64,000 nt of DNA from Verrucomicrobiales bacterium (GTDB taxonomy: Bacteria; Verrucomicrobiota; Verrucomicrobiia; Methylacidiphilales; JAAUTS01): positions 248,001 to 312,000 of the forward strand of contig JAIRPN010000016.1 of assembly GCA_031256975.1 (NCBI GenBank), given 5' to 3'. How positions within the stretch are numbered: position 1 is the stretch's first letter; every line of letters begins with the position of its first letter. A model generated the notes under the pieces. It saw only the letters and a list, made by a program, of their open reading frames with translations, was not told where the DNA came from and did not search any database. Shown here one piece after another: positions 17,004 through 25,525 of this stretch. The position numbers and the translations under genes are program-made.

Positions 17004-17966
17004 TCATTGCACCAGTTGCTCCCAAGCAGAAGCCACTTGTTGCGGCCTGATCGTTTGCAGACATTCCATGGTCTGTTGGCGCTCGCATTTTCGCCGCAAA
17101 CAGGGCCTGCAATCCAGATCCGCAGTCAGTACCGTTACTCTCCCGGAACGCGGTGCGGTCTTCCCTGGATCTGTCGCCCCGAACAACGCTAACAGCGGTT
17201 TGCCAAAGGCCGCCGCCAGATGCAAGGGACCAGAATCCGTGCTGATCATGGCTCGCGATTTGCCCAACAATAACAACAGCTGCGCAAGGTCGGTCTTGTT
17301 GCGCAGATCGAGTAAGTTCGGCGCCTTGACCGGGAAAAAAGGGCCGTGACCCACCATTACAAATTGTTCATTGGGCAACAGGGACAATAACTCCCCGTAA
17401 TTCCGCCATGGCCACAACTTGGTCTCCCACAGACTGTACGGATGCAACACCGTGTAACGTCCCTCCTGCAACCCATCGGGCAGCCCGCCTTGCGGGGCGG
17501 GCAACGGCAAAGTTTCGCCGTTGGCATTCTTGTTTATATAACGCGCCGCGGCCACATAACGATCAACCGCATGGGATTGAGAATCCGTCACCCGCTCATC
17601 ATACGCCAACCATGAAAACTCGCGGGCGGATTGCAAACCAATGCGGCGTTTTGCCCGGACCGCCCGGGTCATCAGCGCACTGCGGGCCAGTCCCTGTAAA
17701 TCCAGCACCACGTCGAATTCATATACCTTCAACGAACTCAACCAGCCCGACCACGCTAACGGCGAGCCTTGCCGCCGCAATCGGCGACGAGGAAAAGTGA
17801 TGATTTCATCGACCCAGGGACTGCAACGCACCACCGGTGCGTAATCCTCATCGACCAGCCAGGTCACATGCACCGTCTCCCCCATCCCTTGTTTCAGCAA
17901 CGGGGCGACACCCAGCGCTTGGGCCACGTCGCCCAGCGCCGTCGGTTTCACGACCAAAATTCTCAC
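17004..17966 (-). CDS. Glycosyltransferase family 9 (heptosyltransferase-like)
   Basis: A 320-residue cytoplasmic GT-B enzyme of the WaaC/WaaF/WaaQ group, which add heptose to the lipopolysaccharide inner core. The N-terminus MRILVVKPTALGDVAQALG is the family's first strand and loop; TWLVDEDYAPVV and VVLDLQGLARSALMTR follow. In the C-terminal half, STDSGPLHLAAAFGKPLLALFG is the classic nucleotide-sugar binding block. A CRPCLRRKCERQQTMEC cluster near the C-terminus is common in GT9 proteins. Exact acceptor and sugar cannot be assigned. Confidence 0.9.
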   Translation of the reverse strand: MRILVVKPTALGDVAQALGVAPLLKQGMGETVHVTWLVDEDYAPVVRCSPWVDEIITFPRRRLRRQGSPLAWSGWLSSLKVYEFDVVLDLQGLARSALMTRAVRAKRRIGLQSAREFSWLAYDERVTDSQSHAVDRYVAAARYINKNANGETLPLPAPQGGLPDGLQEGRYTVLHPYSLWETKLWPWRNYGELLSLLPNEQFVMVGHGPFFPVKAPNLLDLRNKTDLAQLLLLLGKSRAMISTDSGPLHLAAAFGKPLLALFGATDPGKTAPRSGRVTVLTADLDCRPCLRRKCERQQTMECLQTIRPQQVASAWEQLVQ

Positions 17967-18010
17967 GCCAAGAGTGTTAGCGGCAATTCCCCGCCGCTGA
18001 CAGCAAAAAG

Positions 18011-18748
18011 CTATTTCAGGTATTTATCGATGACGGGTTGGATGGCATCGGCCCAAATCTGATAACCCTTTTCATTCGGGTGCAGGAAATCGGGCATGAT
18101 ATCGGGGCTCAAGGTGCCATCGGCCTCGAGGAATTTATCGCCAAAATCGATGAAGATCACCTTGCTGCCATCATCCAGCTTGGCGATTTCCTTGTTGATA
18201 TCCTTGATCCGCTGGCGATTTGGATCCTCGGCCTTGTTGCCGCGCGGGAAAATTCCCTGCAACAAAATTACTGCATTCGGGCAAATCTTCCGGTATTCCT
18301 CCACGATGGCTTTCACGCCCTCGGCAATCTGCTCGTTCTTGCAACCACCGAGATTGTTGGTGCCAATCATGATGGCGATCAACTTCGGATTCAATCCCTT
18401 GGCCTGCCCCTGCAAAAGGCGCCACAACACGTGCTGGGTCTGGTCGCCGCTAATGCCGAAATCAAAGGCGCCGTATTGGGCGTAGCGCTCCTGCCAAACC
18501 TGTTTGCCCCGGCTTTGCCAACCGTCGGTGATGGAGTCACCATCGAATACCAATTTGATTTCCGCCGCTTTTTTTTGCGCGGTTTCATTGGTCAATTTCA
18601 CGCGCTTCATCCAAGCCACATCCTTAGGGAAAGGATAGGTCGCAATATTGTCGGGAAACTCGCTCGGCATCGGAACAATGGGCGAGGTTTCAGCGTTGGC
18701 GGCGCTAATGACAATCAGCGCCATGACAGAGAGAAGGAATCGCTTCAT
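18011..18748 (-). CDS. Secreted SGNH/GDSL hydrolase (PAF-acetylhydrolase-like)
   Basis: 245 residues with a signal peptide ending SAANAE. SGNH blocks: I, FDGDSITDGW with the nucleophile serine; II, the oxyanion glycine in FGISGDQTQHVLWRL; III, IGTNN; V, DFLHPNEKGY with the catalytic Asp-His pair. The QHVLWRL phrase and overall layout match the PAF-acetylhydrolase IB-gamma-like group, many of which in bacteria are carbohydrate esterases. It probably deacylates an extracellular glycan or lipid. It is flanked by GT9 and a phosphoesterase, all leftward but with gaps of 44-56 bases. Confidence 0.88.
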   Translation of the reverse strand: MKRFLLSVMALIVISAANAETSPIVPMPSEFPDNIATYPFPKDVAWMKRVKLTNETAQKKAAEIKLVFDGDSITDGWQSRGKQVWQERYAQYGAFDFGISGDQTQHVLWRLLQGQAKGLNPKLIAIMIGTNNLGGCKNEQIAEGVKAIVEEYRKICPNAVILLQGIFPRGNKAEDPNRQRIKDINKEIAKLDDGSKVIFIDFGDKFLEADGTLSPDIMPDFLHPNEKGYQIWADAIQPVIDKYLK

Positions 18749-18804
18749 CGTGTTAACATAATAAGTTGACGCTAATGGTCAACTCCCGATTCCGGGAATC
18801 CGTT

Positions 18805-19527
18805 TCAAACCGCGTTGGCAAGACGTTCGGCAAGACGGTCGGGCAATCCCGCCTCGAGGATTTTCGCCTGCGCCTTGGCCAAGTCATAGGGCACACGGCG
18901 CAATTCGATCACCTTTTGCACCGAATCGTAAATCGCATAGGCCGAGCGCCAGTCCCCGTCGCGGGGTTGCCCGACCGAACCCACATTGACGAAATATTGC
19001 TTCCCGTCCTGCACCACCACGCGCTTGAACGAAAATTCATGGACAGCGGAATCCTTCACGAACAAATGCGGCACATGGGTATGGCCATGGAAACAAATCT
19101 GCGTCCGCTGGTGGACAAAGCTCCGCGCCGCGTCTTCCGCGGTAAACACATAATGCCAGTGCACCGGATTATCAAGCGTGCTGTGCACCACCGAAAAATG
19201 GCCGATCTGCTTGTACATCGGCAAACCCCGCAGGAATTTCTTCTGCTCGTCCGTCAAATGGCTGCGGGAGTATTCCATCGACATCAGCGCCAGTTCATTG
19301 ATGTCCTGCAAGGGCCAGTCCTCGGAGGCATCCTCGTCATGGTTCCCCTTGATGATCGGGCAACCGATGCCACGCACCAGCTCCAGGCACTCGGACGGGC
19401 TGGCGTTGTAACCGACAATGTCACCCAGGCACACCGCCTGCGTCACCTTCTGCTCCTGCATATCCTCCAGCACGGCTTCCAAAGCCTCCAGATTGCTGTG
19501 GATATCGCCAAAAATACCAAATTTCAC
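18805..19527 (-). CDS. Calcineurin-like metallophosphoesterase (YfcE/MJ0936 type)
   Basis: 240 residues, cytoplasmic. All metal-binding motifs are present: FGDIHSNLEAL at the N-terminus, CLGDIVGYN around residue 35, KGNHDE around 65, and CFHGHTH around residue 150, then a VNVGSVGQPRDGD block near the C-terminus that is typical of YfcE-like and diadenosine-tetraphosphatase-like members. It hydrolyses phosphodiesters or phosphomonoesters; the substrate is not evident. Confidence 0.88.
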   Translation of the reverse strand: MKFGIFGDIHSNLEALEAVLEDMQEQKVTQAVCLGDIVGYNASPSECLELVRGIGCPIIKGNHDEDASEDWPLQDINELALMSMEYSRSHLTDEQKKFLRGLPMYKQIGHFSVVHSTLDNPVHWHYVFTAEDAARSFVHQRTQICFHGHTHVPHLFVKDSAVHEFSFKRVVVQDGKQYFVNVGSVGQPRDGDWRSAYAIYDSVQKVIELRRVPYDLAKAQAKILEAGLPDRLAERLANAV

Positions 19528-19569
19528 TTAATTACCCCACACATCGTAATTTCCCCAAACGCCGCAGTA

Positions 19570-20352
19570 TTAGCGGACTTCCTTTTGAAAGAATCGCTGC
19601 TCTGCCGGAATCTTCATGTCACCCTCCAATTTCCTGATATGATCCTCAATCACATCCCAGCGATGCTGGCTCTGTTCAGGATGTTCCTTGGAACTCTGCC
19701 ACAACTGCTTCCAGTACTCGTAGGCCTCCCTGTTTTTCCCCGCCTTTTCGAGCGCAAAACCGACAAATCTTTCCAAGTATAACGGGGCCTTTGGCCGCTT
19801 CAATGCTTCTTTGTAATATTCTGCGGCCTGTTCGTACTCGCCCAGCCGCTGCCAATACAAATCGCCCAGCCGCTGGTAAAGGATGGGGCGCTCAGGAATC
19901 ACCCGGATGCCGCGTTCCAGCAAATCACGCCCGGCTTCAATCCACATCATCGAGTCATGTTTGCGACGGTCAATTTTCCCCTTTTCCAACGGCGCGTTTT
20001 CCACCGCCACACTGGCGTTCCACGCCAGATTCCAAGCCCCCATGTCCCAGTAAAACGTCACCCGCGGTTGCAACAATACGCACATTTCCGCCATGGCCTG
20101 CACCCGTTCCCATTCCTGATCCTCCCAGGCCGTCGTCAGCGTAAACCACAGCGAATCCGCCGCCAAACCGCGAAATCCGCCCAGCGCCGCCATGGTGAAA
20201 CCCTGCCCGAGGCTGTCACGCAACTGGTAATTCATCGGCAAATCCTGCCCGACCATGATCACCCTGCGTTCGGCGGCCAGCCGGTTTTCCCAGCAAACCT
20301 TGCCAAGACCCCAGATGACGATTAGCGCCAGTGCCGACAGCCAGTATTTCAT
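19570..20352 (-). CDS. Membrane-anchored TPR protein linked to an ABC-2 transporter
   Basis: 260 residues: one N-terminal membrane helix (MKYWLSALALIVIWGLGKV) and a periplasmic or cytoplasmic helical domain with tetratricopeptide-like pairs (YQRLGDLYWQRLGEYEQAAEYYKEAL around residues 165-190, FALEKAGKNREAYEYWKQLW around 200-220). A conserved-looking AALGGFRGLAADSLWF segment precedes the repeats. Its ATG overlaps the permease stop (ATGA, 20349-20352), so it is the third gene of the ABC operon and may be an accessory subunit. Function unknown. Confidence 0.7.
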   Translation of the reverse strand: MKYWLSALALIVIWGLGKVCWENRLAAERRVIMVGQDLPMNYQLRDSLGQGFTMAALGGFRGLAADSLWFTLTTAWEDQEWERVQAMAEMCVLLQPRVTFYWDMGAWNLAWNASVAVENAPLEKGKIDRRKHDSMMWIEAGRDLLERGIRVIPERPILYQRLGDLYWQRLGEYEQAAEYYKEALKRPKAPLYLERFVGFALEKAGKNREAYEYWKQLWQSSKEHPEQSQHRWDVIEDHIRKLEGDMKIPAEQRFFQKEVR

Positions 20353-21224
20353 AACTCGCGATTTTCAAACAGCAACGCCGATACCGCCAGGGCGATCACC
20401 GTGTAAACCGCCGAATACAGCAGGATGTGCCAGGTGTTCTGCCACAGCACCGGATTGCCGCTGATGATTTCGTCGATCAGATTAAAGGTCTGGAAATCCG
20501 GAATGAACAGCGACACCGCCGCCAGAAACGCGGTGGTCAGCCAACTGGCACCACCGGATTGTGAAAACCAAAAATCCCGCGCCACCGATTGCAGGTGACC
20601 GATCAGATAAATGAACAGCGTGCAGGACACGATAAACACCGTTGACGACGCCACGGTGGAAAACAACACGCTAATCACCGTCACCAGGCACAGCTTGGCC
20701 CAGATCAACACCAATGCCTGCCACATCGCCGGATCATAGGCGCCGGCGCGAAATTCGTTGATCATCTGTTGCTGGAACTCGGTCGGATGCCCCTGGCTGG
20801 CCTTCAAAATTCCCGCCGTTAGCGAACTTTCGTGTCCCCAAACCGCCAGCATGAAAATTCCCGCCATTAACGTCACGAACAAGGTCAGCAGCAACACCAG
20901 ACCGAGGTACTTGCCGACAATGAATTCAAACTTCCGCACCGGCTTGCTCAACAGCGTGTAAATTGTGCGTTTTTCCAACTCCGCCGGAATCAACATCGCC
21001 GCGCCGAGCAGCGAGACCAGCAAACCGATGACGCTAATGGCCGCGTAGGCCAAGTCCTTCATGAACTTGAAGTCATCGCCGCGAAAATCGAACTGGGTAT
21101 AAAAACTCGAACCACCCAGCATGATCAGGCAGAACACCACCAGCACATACAGCACCTTCTGGCGGATCGCCTCGGTAAACGTGTTGCCGGCAATGACAAA
21201 AATATGACGCAGACTGTTTTTCAT
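20349..21224 (-). CDS. ABC-2 type transporter permease
   Basis: About 291 residues with six membrane segments (first at about 22-42, second at about 60-85, then a cluster in the second half). The start MKNSLRHIFVIAGNTFTEAIRQKVLYVL is typical of NosY/ABC-2 permeases. A GTG at 21230 overlapping the ATPase stop is an alternative start; ATG 21224 is used here. It pairs with the ATPase upstream to form a full transporter. Substrate unknown; a role in cell-envelope export is possible. Confidence 0.82.
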   Translation of the reverse strand: MKNSLRHIFVIAGNTFTEAIRQKVLYVLVVFCLIMLGGSSFYTQFDFRGDDFKFMKDLAYAAISVIGLLVSLLGAAMLIPAELEKRTIYTLLSKPVRKFEFIVGKYLGLVLLLTLFVTLMAGIFMLAVWGHESSLTAGILKASQGHPTEFQQQMINEFRAGAYDPAMWQALVLIWAKLCLVTVISVLFSTVASSTVFIVSCTLFIYLIGHLQSVARDFWFSQSGGASWLTTAFLAAVSLFIPDFQTFNLIDEIISGNPVLWQNTWHILLYSAVYTVIALAVSALLFENREL

Positions 21225-21226
21225 AA

Positions 21227-22075
21227 TCACTTGCTTACCGAACGGATGAAATAATCCTCCAGTTTCTGCTTCGGATGCGACACATTCACCAATTCCGCTC
21301 CCTCGCTCTTCAACAATGCCGCCACTTTCTCCTGCAATTCCGGCGTTAGTCCGCTAACGGTAAACTGGCTCTGCCCCTGCACCGACAACAACTCATCCAG
21401 CGTGCCTTCCTGCATTTTTTTACCGCGATGCAAAATGATCACCCGGTCGGAAACTTCCTGCACCTGCTCCAGCAAGTGCGACGAAAAAATGATGGTCTTG
21501 CCGCGCTTTTTCAACGCCAGAATCAGATCGCGAATCTGCCGGGAGCCGATCGGGTCCACCCCGGCGGTCGGTTCGTCCAGCAACAATAAATCCGGATCGT
21601 GCAACAATGCCTGCGCCAGGCCGATGCGCTGCAACATGCCTTTCGAGTAAGTCTTCAACGCCCGGTCGGCCGCCAACGGCAAGCCTACCAGCTCAATCAG
21701 CTCCTCCACCCGCTCACGCAATTGTTTGCCACACAAGTCGACCAATTTACCGTAATAATTCAGCACCTCGCGCGCCGACAAAAAGCCCGGAAAATACGGG
21801 TTTTCCGGCAGGAATCCCAGTTGCCGTCGTGACGCCAGCGAACCCGATGGCTCACCGAAAACCTTGATCATTCCCGAGGTCGGCCTGATCAGGCCGAGAA
21901 TCAGTTTCATCGTGGTGCTCTTGCCGGAACCGTTTGGCCCGAGCAACCCGAACACCTCGCCGCGCCGCACCTGCATGTCCAGCCCGTCCAGCGCCAGCAA
22001 CTTCTTGCGCGTCCATTCCAAGGTAAAGGTCTTGGTCAACCCGGAGGCGCCAACGGCAAAATCCTGCTCGTTCAT
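21227..22075 (-). CDS. ABC transporter ATP-binding protein (CcmA/NatA-like)
   Basis: A 282-residue nucleotide-binding subunit with Walker A GPNGSGKSTTM, Q-loop in LGFLPENPYF, a signature in the form YSKGMLQRIGLAQAL (typical of the DRA/ABC-2 exporter ATPases), Walker B LLLLDEPTAGVDP and the switch histidine in IFSSHLLEQ. The C-terminal extension of about 60 residues is usual in this subfamily. It overlaps the acylphosphatase gene by ATGA (22072-22075), so acylphosphatase, ATPase, permease and TPR protein form one leftward operon. Confidence 0.92.
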   Translation of the reverse strand: MNEQDFAVGASGLTKTFTLEWTRKKLLALDGLDMQVRRGEVFGLLGPNGSGKSTTMKLILGLIRPTSGMIKVFGEPSGSLASRRQLGFLPENPYFPGFLSAREVLNYYGKLVDLCGKQLRERVEELIELVGLPLAADRALKTYSKGMLQRIGLAQALLHDPDLLLLDEPTAGVDPIGSRQIRDLILALKKRGKTIIFSSHLLEQVQEVSDRVIILHRGKKMQEGTLDELLSVQGQSQFTVSGLTPELQEKVAALLKSEGAELVNVSHPKQKLEDYFIRSVSK

Positions 22076-22344
22076 GACAAAATATTAAATCCTCTCAGCT
22101 GCAAATCAACCGCCACGTCAAAACTCTCCACCGTCTTGATAAAGCCGTTCAAATGGCTGCGGATGATCTCTTGCTCCATTTCGTTCAGTTCATCAGGCAG
22201 TCCCTGGATGAACAGCTCCACCCGCCCGTCCGGCAGGTTGCGGACCGTGCCGTTCACGTCGAACCCGGCGGCAATCTGTTTGATCGCGTAACGAAAGCCG
22301 ACGCCCTGCACATGGCCGATGTAAAATAATTTCCGCGCCTTCAT
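22072..22344 (-). CDS. Acylphosphatase
   Basis: A 90-residue enzyme that hydrolyses carboxyl-phosphate bonds. It has the family signature GHVQGVGFRYAIK (with the catalytic Arg) and the second motif GTVRNLPDGRVEL (with the catalytic Asn). ATG 22344 is taken as the start because MKARKLFYIGHVQGVGFR is the normal N-terminus; the longer frame to 22446 runs through the divergent small gene. It is first in the ABC transporter operon. Confidence 0.92.
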   Translation of the reverse strand: MKARKLFYIGHVQGVGFRYAIKQIAAGFDVNGTVRNLPDGRVELFIQGLPDELNEMEQEIIRSHLNGFIKTVESFDVAVDLQLRGFNILS

Positions 22345-22384
22345 GGCAGACAAAGCATAAAAGCGCGCTACGCTAATGGCAAAC

Positions 22385-22537
22385 ATGAAAGCCAAACGCA
22401 AAAAAGATGAACAAGGTAAAGGGATTTGCAAGCCTGCCGCTGGCAAAAAACCGACTAAGAAACAGGTTCGGGCAGAACTCTACAAGCCGGAAAACATCGA
22501 GAAAGCCCGCCGCATGGACCGCGGGCCGATTGTATAA
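22385..22537 (+). CDS. Small basic protein, unknown
   Basis: A 50-residue open frame, ATG 22385 to TAA 22537, reading rightward against its neighbours. It is very basic (MKAKRKKDEQGKGICKPAAG, then KKPTKKQVRAELYKPENIEK and a tail ARRMDRGPIV). It fills exactly the gap between acylphosphatase and the feo operon. A copy of the dispersed motif (22370) stands just before its start. Whether it is translated cannot be settled from this sequence. Confidence 0.45.
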   Translation: MKAKRKKDEQGKGICKPAAGKKPTKKQVRAELYKPENIEKARRMDRGPIV

Positions 22538-22543
22538 TTCAGC

Positions 22544-22708
22544 TTAGCGTCCTTTGCGCGAAAGATTTTTCGCCAATTTCTTCGCATCACAGGAGCAACT
22601 GTCGCCACAGCCCGGTCTTTTGAATTTCTTAACCGTAATCCACACGACGTAACCAAGCGCCCAAAGAATCAGGACGCTAACGATGATCTTGTCGAGCCAC
22701 TCGTTCAT
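22544..22708 (-). CDS. FeoB-associated Cys-rich membrane protein
   Basis: 54 residues: a short N-terminus (MNEWLDKII), one membrane helix (VSVLILWALGYVVWITV) and a basic cytoplasmic tail with a cysteine cluster (GCGDSCSCDAKK). This is the plan of the small FeoB-associated proteins (FeoB_associated family) found after feoB. ATG 22708 overlaps the feoB stop (TGA 22705-22707) as ATGA, so it is translationally coupled to feoB. It probably helps ferrous iron uptake; the mechanism is not established. Confidence 0.82.
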   Translation of the reverse strand: MNEWLDKIIVSVLILWALGYVVWITVKKFKRPGCGDSCSCDAKKLAKNLSRKGR

Positions 22709-24924
22709 GCGAAAATCCTCATGCCAATTTGATAAATCAACACCGAGCCGATCCACGCCAGCACGGTCATGTAGGCAAAGCTAAAGATGCCCCATTTCAA
22801 GCCGGCCTCGCGGATCACGATTGCTACCGTGGCGCCGCATTGCATGCACAGGGCGAAAAACACCATGATCGCCAAGGCTATCGGCACGTTGAACACCGGC
22901 CGGCCCTTCAACGGCCCCGAAGTCCAATGTTCAGAGGCCATGCGCGATTTGAGATCGTCACTTTCCTCATCCACGTCGGTGCCCAGGTTGTAAATGATGC
23001 CGAGCGTGGAGATAATCACCTCGCGCGCCGGAAAACTGGCCAGCACGCCAACGGTGATTTTCCAGTCGAAACCCGCCGGGGCAAACAAGGGTTGAATGAA
23101 TTTTCCGGCGCGGCCCATGTAACTTTGCTCCAGATAAGCGCTCGCGGTTTCGTGTTCCAAAGCCAACGCTAATGGCGAATCGGCCTTGGCCAGTTGCTCG
23201 TCGATGGCGGTTAGCGTGCTGCCCTTGGCTTGTTCGCTTTGCACCACTTCCTGTTTGGCCTGTTCCTCAACCGACTCCGGACGCGGGAAATAACACAAGG
23301 CCCAGATCAAAACCGACATGGCGAAAATGATGGTGCCCGCACGCTTGACGAACTGACCGCCGCGTTCCCACATGCGCCAGATCACGTTTAGCGGCGCGGG
23401 CCAGCGGTAGGGAGGCAATTCCAGCAGGAAAGGCTGCGACTTGCCCTTGAACATGAATTTGGTGAAAAACCACGCTAATGGCAATGCAATCGTCAACCCG
23501 AGCAAGTGCATGGCGAACAAGGTGAAGCCCGCCCACTTCGCGCCGTAATGCGGTTCAATGAACGCGCCGATCATGATGACGTAAACCGGCAGACGCGCGG
23601 AACAACTCATTAACGGGGCTATCAGGATCGTGGTTAGCCGCGATTTGCGATCCTCGATTGTGCGCGTCGCCATCACCGCCGGAATCCCGCAGGCAAAGCC
23701 CGACAGCATCGGCACGAAACTCTTGCCGTTGAGTCCGCACCAGCTGAATAATTTGTCCATCAGGAACGCCGCGCGTGCCATGTAACCGGAGTCTTCCAGC
23801 AGCGCGATGAAGAAAAACAAAATCAGGATTTGCGGCAGGAACACCAGCATGCCCCCGACACCGGCAATCACGCCGTCGGCGAACAGGCTTTGCAGCACGG
23901 GCGAGGACGCCAACCACGCGCTGACCGGTTCCTGCACCAATTTGGTCAGCCATTCAATCGCGTCCATGAACGGCGAGGCCCAGGCGTAAATCGACTGGAA
24001 CACCACATACATCACGCCGAGGAAAATCAACAATCCCCACACGCGGTGCGTCAGTACGCGGTCGAGTTTGTCTGAGAACGGCACCTTGCCGGTGTCGTGA
24101 TGCTGTTCGACATCCGCTAACAGCGAACCGAGATGTTTGTAAACAATCAACGCTTCCGCCGCCAGCGGGTTCATGCCCGCCTTGAACAAATGCTCGCGCG
24201 CGGCAGCCAGCAAGGGACGAATCTTGTCCTTGTGCACGCCGGTGCGTTCCAGCAGGGCGGAATCAGCGTCAAACAAAATACGGCGCAATTCGGCATGGGT
24301 GAGCGGTTCGCCCTCGCCGTTAGCGAGTCCTGCTTCCAAAGTATCCAGCGCATCGGTCACCCCGGCCGGCCAGTTGACGGTTAGCGGAATTTGCGGACGC
24401 TCCAGCGCGGCGCTAATGGCCAGCTTGAGCTGGTCAAGCCCCTGCGACTTGACCGCCACCATCGGCACCACGGGAATGCCGAGCTTGGCGGAAAGCTTGT
24501 CCACATCAATTTCGATGCCAAGTTTTCCCGCCTCGTCGGTCATGTTGAGCGCCAGCACCATCGGCAACCCAAAATCGGCGACTTGCATGGCGAGGAACAA
24601 ATTGCGCTGCAAATTGGCGGCGTCAGCGACACAAACCACCAGATCAGGCGTCGGTAAATCCGAATTGCCGGTCAGCACGTCAACCGCCACCCGTTCATCG
24701 GGCGAAGTTGCCGCCAGACTATAGGCGCCAGGCAAATCAACCAGGTTGATTTGCCGGCCGCTAATCTCGAGCCGTCCGGTTTTCTTTTCCACCGTGATGC
24801 CGGGATAATTGCCGACTCGCTGGCGTTTGCCGGTCAGTTTGTTGAACAAAGTAGTCTTGCCGGTGTTGGGATTGCCTATGACGGCGATAAGGGCTTCTTT
24901 CGGGGCAACGAGGGTGGTAGGCAT
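22705..24924 (-). CDS. feoB: Ferrous iron transport protein B
   Basis: A 739-residue inner-membrane Fe(II) transporter with an N-terminal G domain: G1 GNPNTGKTTLFNKLTG, G2 with GNYPGITVEKK, G3 DLPGAYSL, and G4 in the form ALNMTDEA. A GDI-like helical domain follows (about 170-270), then two Gate regions of the membrane part (the cysteine motifs FACGIPAVMATR and SFPAREVIISTLG). The length is normal. It lies 18 bases after feoA and is followed by the FeoB-associated protein. Confidence 0.97.
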   Translation of the reverse strand: MPTTLVAPKEALIAVIGNPNTGKTTLFNKLTGKRQRVGNYPGITVEKKTGRLEISGRQINLVDLPGAYSLAATSPDERVAVDVLTGNSDLPTPDLVVCVADAANLQRNLFLAMQVADFGLPMVLALNMTDEAGKLGIEIDVDKLSAKLGIPVVPMVAVKSQGLDQLKLAISAALERPQIPLTVNWPAGVTDALDTLEAGLANGEGEPLTHAELRRILFDADSALLERTGVHKDKIRPLLAAAREHLFKAGMNPLAAEALIVYKHLGSLLADVEQHHDTGKVPFSDKLDRVLTHRVWGLLIFLGVMYVVFQSIYAWASPFMDAIEWLTKLVQEPVSAWLASSPVLQSLFADGVIAGVGGMLVFLPQILILFFFIALLEDSGYMARAAFLMDKLFSWCGLNGKSFVPMLSGFACGIPAVMATRTIEDRKSRLTTILIAPLMSCSARLPVYVIMIGAFIEPHYGAKWAGFTLFAMHLLGLTIALPLAWFFTKFMFKGKSQPFLLELPPYRWPAPLNVIWRMWERGGQFVKRAGTIIFAMSVLIWALCYFPRPESVEEQAKQEVVQSEQAKGSTLTAIDEQLAKADSPLALALEHETASAYLEQSYMGRAGKFIQPLFAPAGFDWKITVGVLASFPAREVIISTLGIIYNLGTDVDEESDDLKSRMASEHWTSGPLKGRPVFNVPIALAIMVFFALCMQCGATVAIVIREAGLKWGIFSFAYMTVLAWIGSVLIYQIGMRIFA

Positions 24925-24942
24925 AAAAGTTGGCGGTTAGCG

Positions 24943-25164
24943 TTACTCCAGTTCCACCAGCGAGGCATCCGCGCGGCGCAGGCTGACCGAGCGGCCCTTG
25001 ACACGGATGGTCATCGGATCGCCAAACGGCGCCACGCCGACCACTTCCAAGTGCACGCCGGGCAACAGGCCCATGACCATCAGTTGTTGGGCGATATGCT
25101 GGGTGGCGTTGACGACGCTGATAATGCCGGTCGCGCCGGGCTGCAGTTCATTGAGACGTTTCAT
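24943..25164 (-). CDS. feoA: Ferrous iron transport protein A
   Basis: 73 residues with an SH3-like fold. The sequence MKRLNELQPGATG ... MGLLPGVHLEVVGVAPFGDP is the standard FeoA pattern, ending in a strand with VSLRRADASLVELE. The start is ATG 25164, 16 bases inside the end of the preceding feoA-like gene; the longer frame to 25233 would run through that gene. FeoA interacts with and may regulate FeoB. Confidence 0.92.
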   Translation of the reverse strand: MKRLNELQPGATGIISVVNATQHIAQQLMVMGLLPGVHLEVVGVAPFGDPMTIRVKGRSVSLRRADASLVELE

Positions 25165-25462
25165 GATTGGCGGGGATCTTGTTGGAGTTAAAACGGAACA
25201 AATCAACCAGGGAGCGCAGGAAATGACAGCCACCCTTGCGTTGTTCGACGCTAATGGTGACCGCCTCGAGACTCTGGCGGCTAACCGCGATCTTGGAACG
25301 GTGACATAAAATGATCACCGGGTCGGGCCCGTGCAGGACTTCAATCGGCATGCCCTCGTGAATCCCCAGCCGGCGTAACTGCTTGGTGCCGGGCAACCGG
25401 TCATCCAAGGCCGTCACCACACCCTTGGTACCGCAACAAACCGAACTGAGTAACGTAGCCAT
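25148..25462 (-). CDS. feoA: Second FeoA-domain protein
   Basis: 104 residues. The first 75 or so follow the FeoA pattern (LPGTKQLRRLGIHEGMPIEVLHGPDPVIILC ... IAVSRQSLEAVTI), and a basic tail of about 30 residues follows. It contains four cysteines, two adjacent (VCCGTKG) near the N-terminus. It is the first gene of the feo operon and overlaps the canonical feoA by 17 bases. Duplicate feoA genes occur in several iron-uptake operons; the second copy's exact role is not known. Confidence 0.85.
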   Translation of the reverse strand: MATLLSSVCCGTKGVVTALDDRLPGTKQLRRLGIHEGMPIEVLHGPDPVIILCHRSKIAVSRQSLEAVTISVEQRKGGCHFLRSLVDLFRFNSNKIPANHETSQ

Positions 25463-25474
25463 AATTTTTAAGAA

Positions 25475-25517
25475 TGAGACTCGTTCTCAATAATAAGTTA
25501 TTTTTATGTTTGGTCAA
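25475..25517 (-). promoter_or_regulatory. feo operon promoter with overlapping Fur-like box
   Basis: On the minus strand TTGACC (25517-25512), 16-base spacer, TATTAT (25495-25490). An imperfect 15-bp palindrome, TGAGAACGAGTCTCA (25489-25475), follows immediately and covers the expected start of transcription. Its 7-1-7 layout and TGAGA/TCTCA arms resemble Fur boxes. The position suits repression by iron-loaded Fur. Confidence 0.6.
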
Positions 25518-25525
25518 GTGATTTT

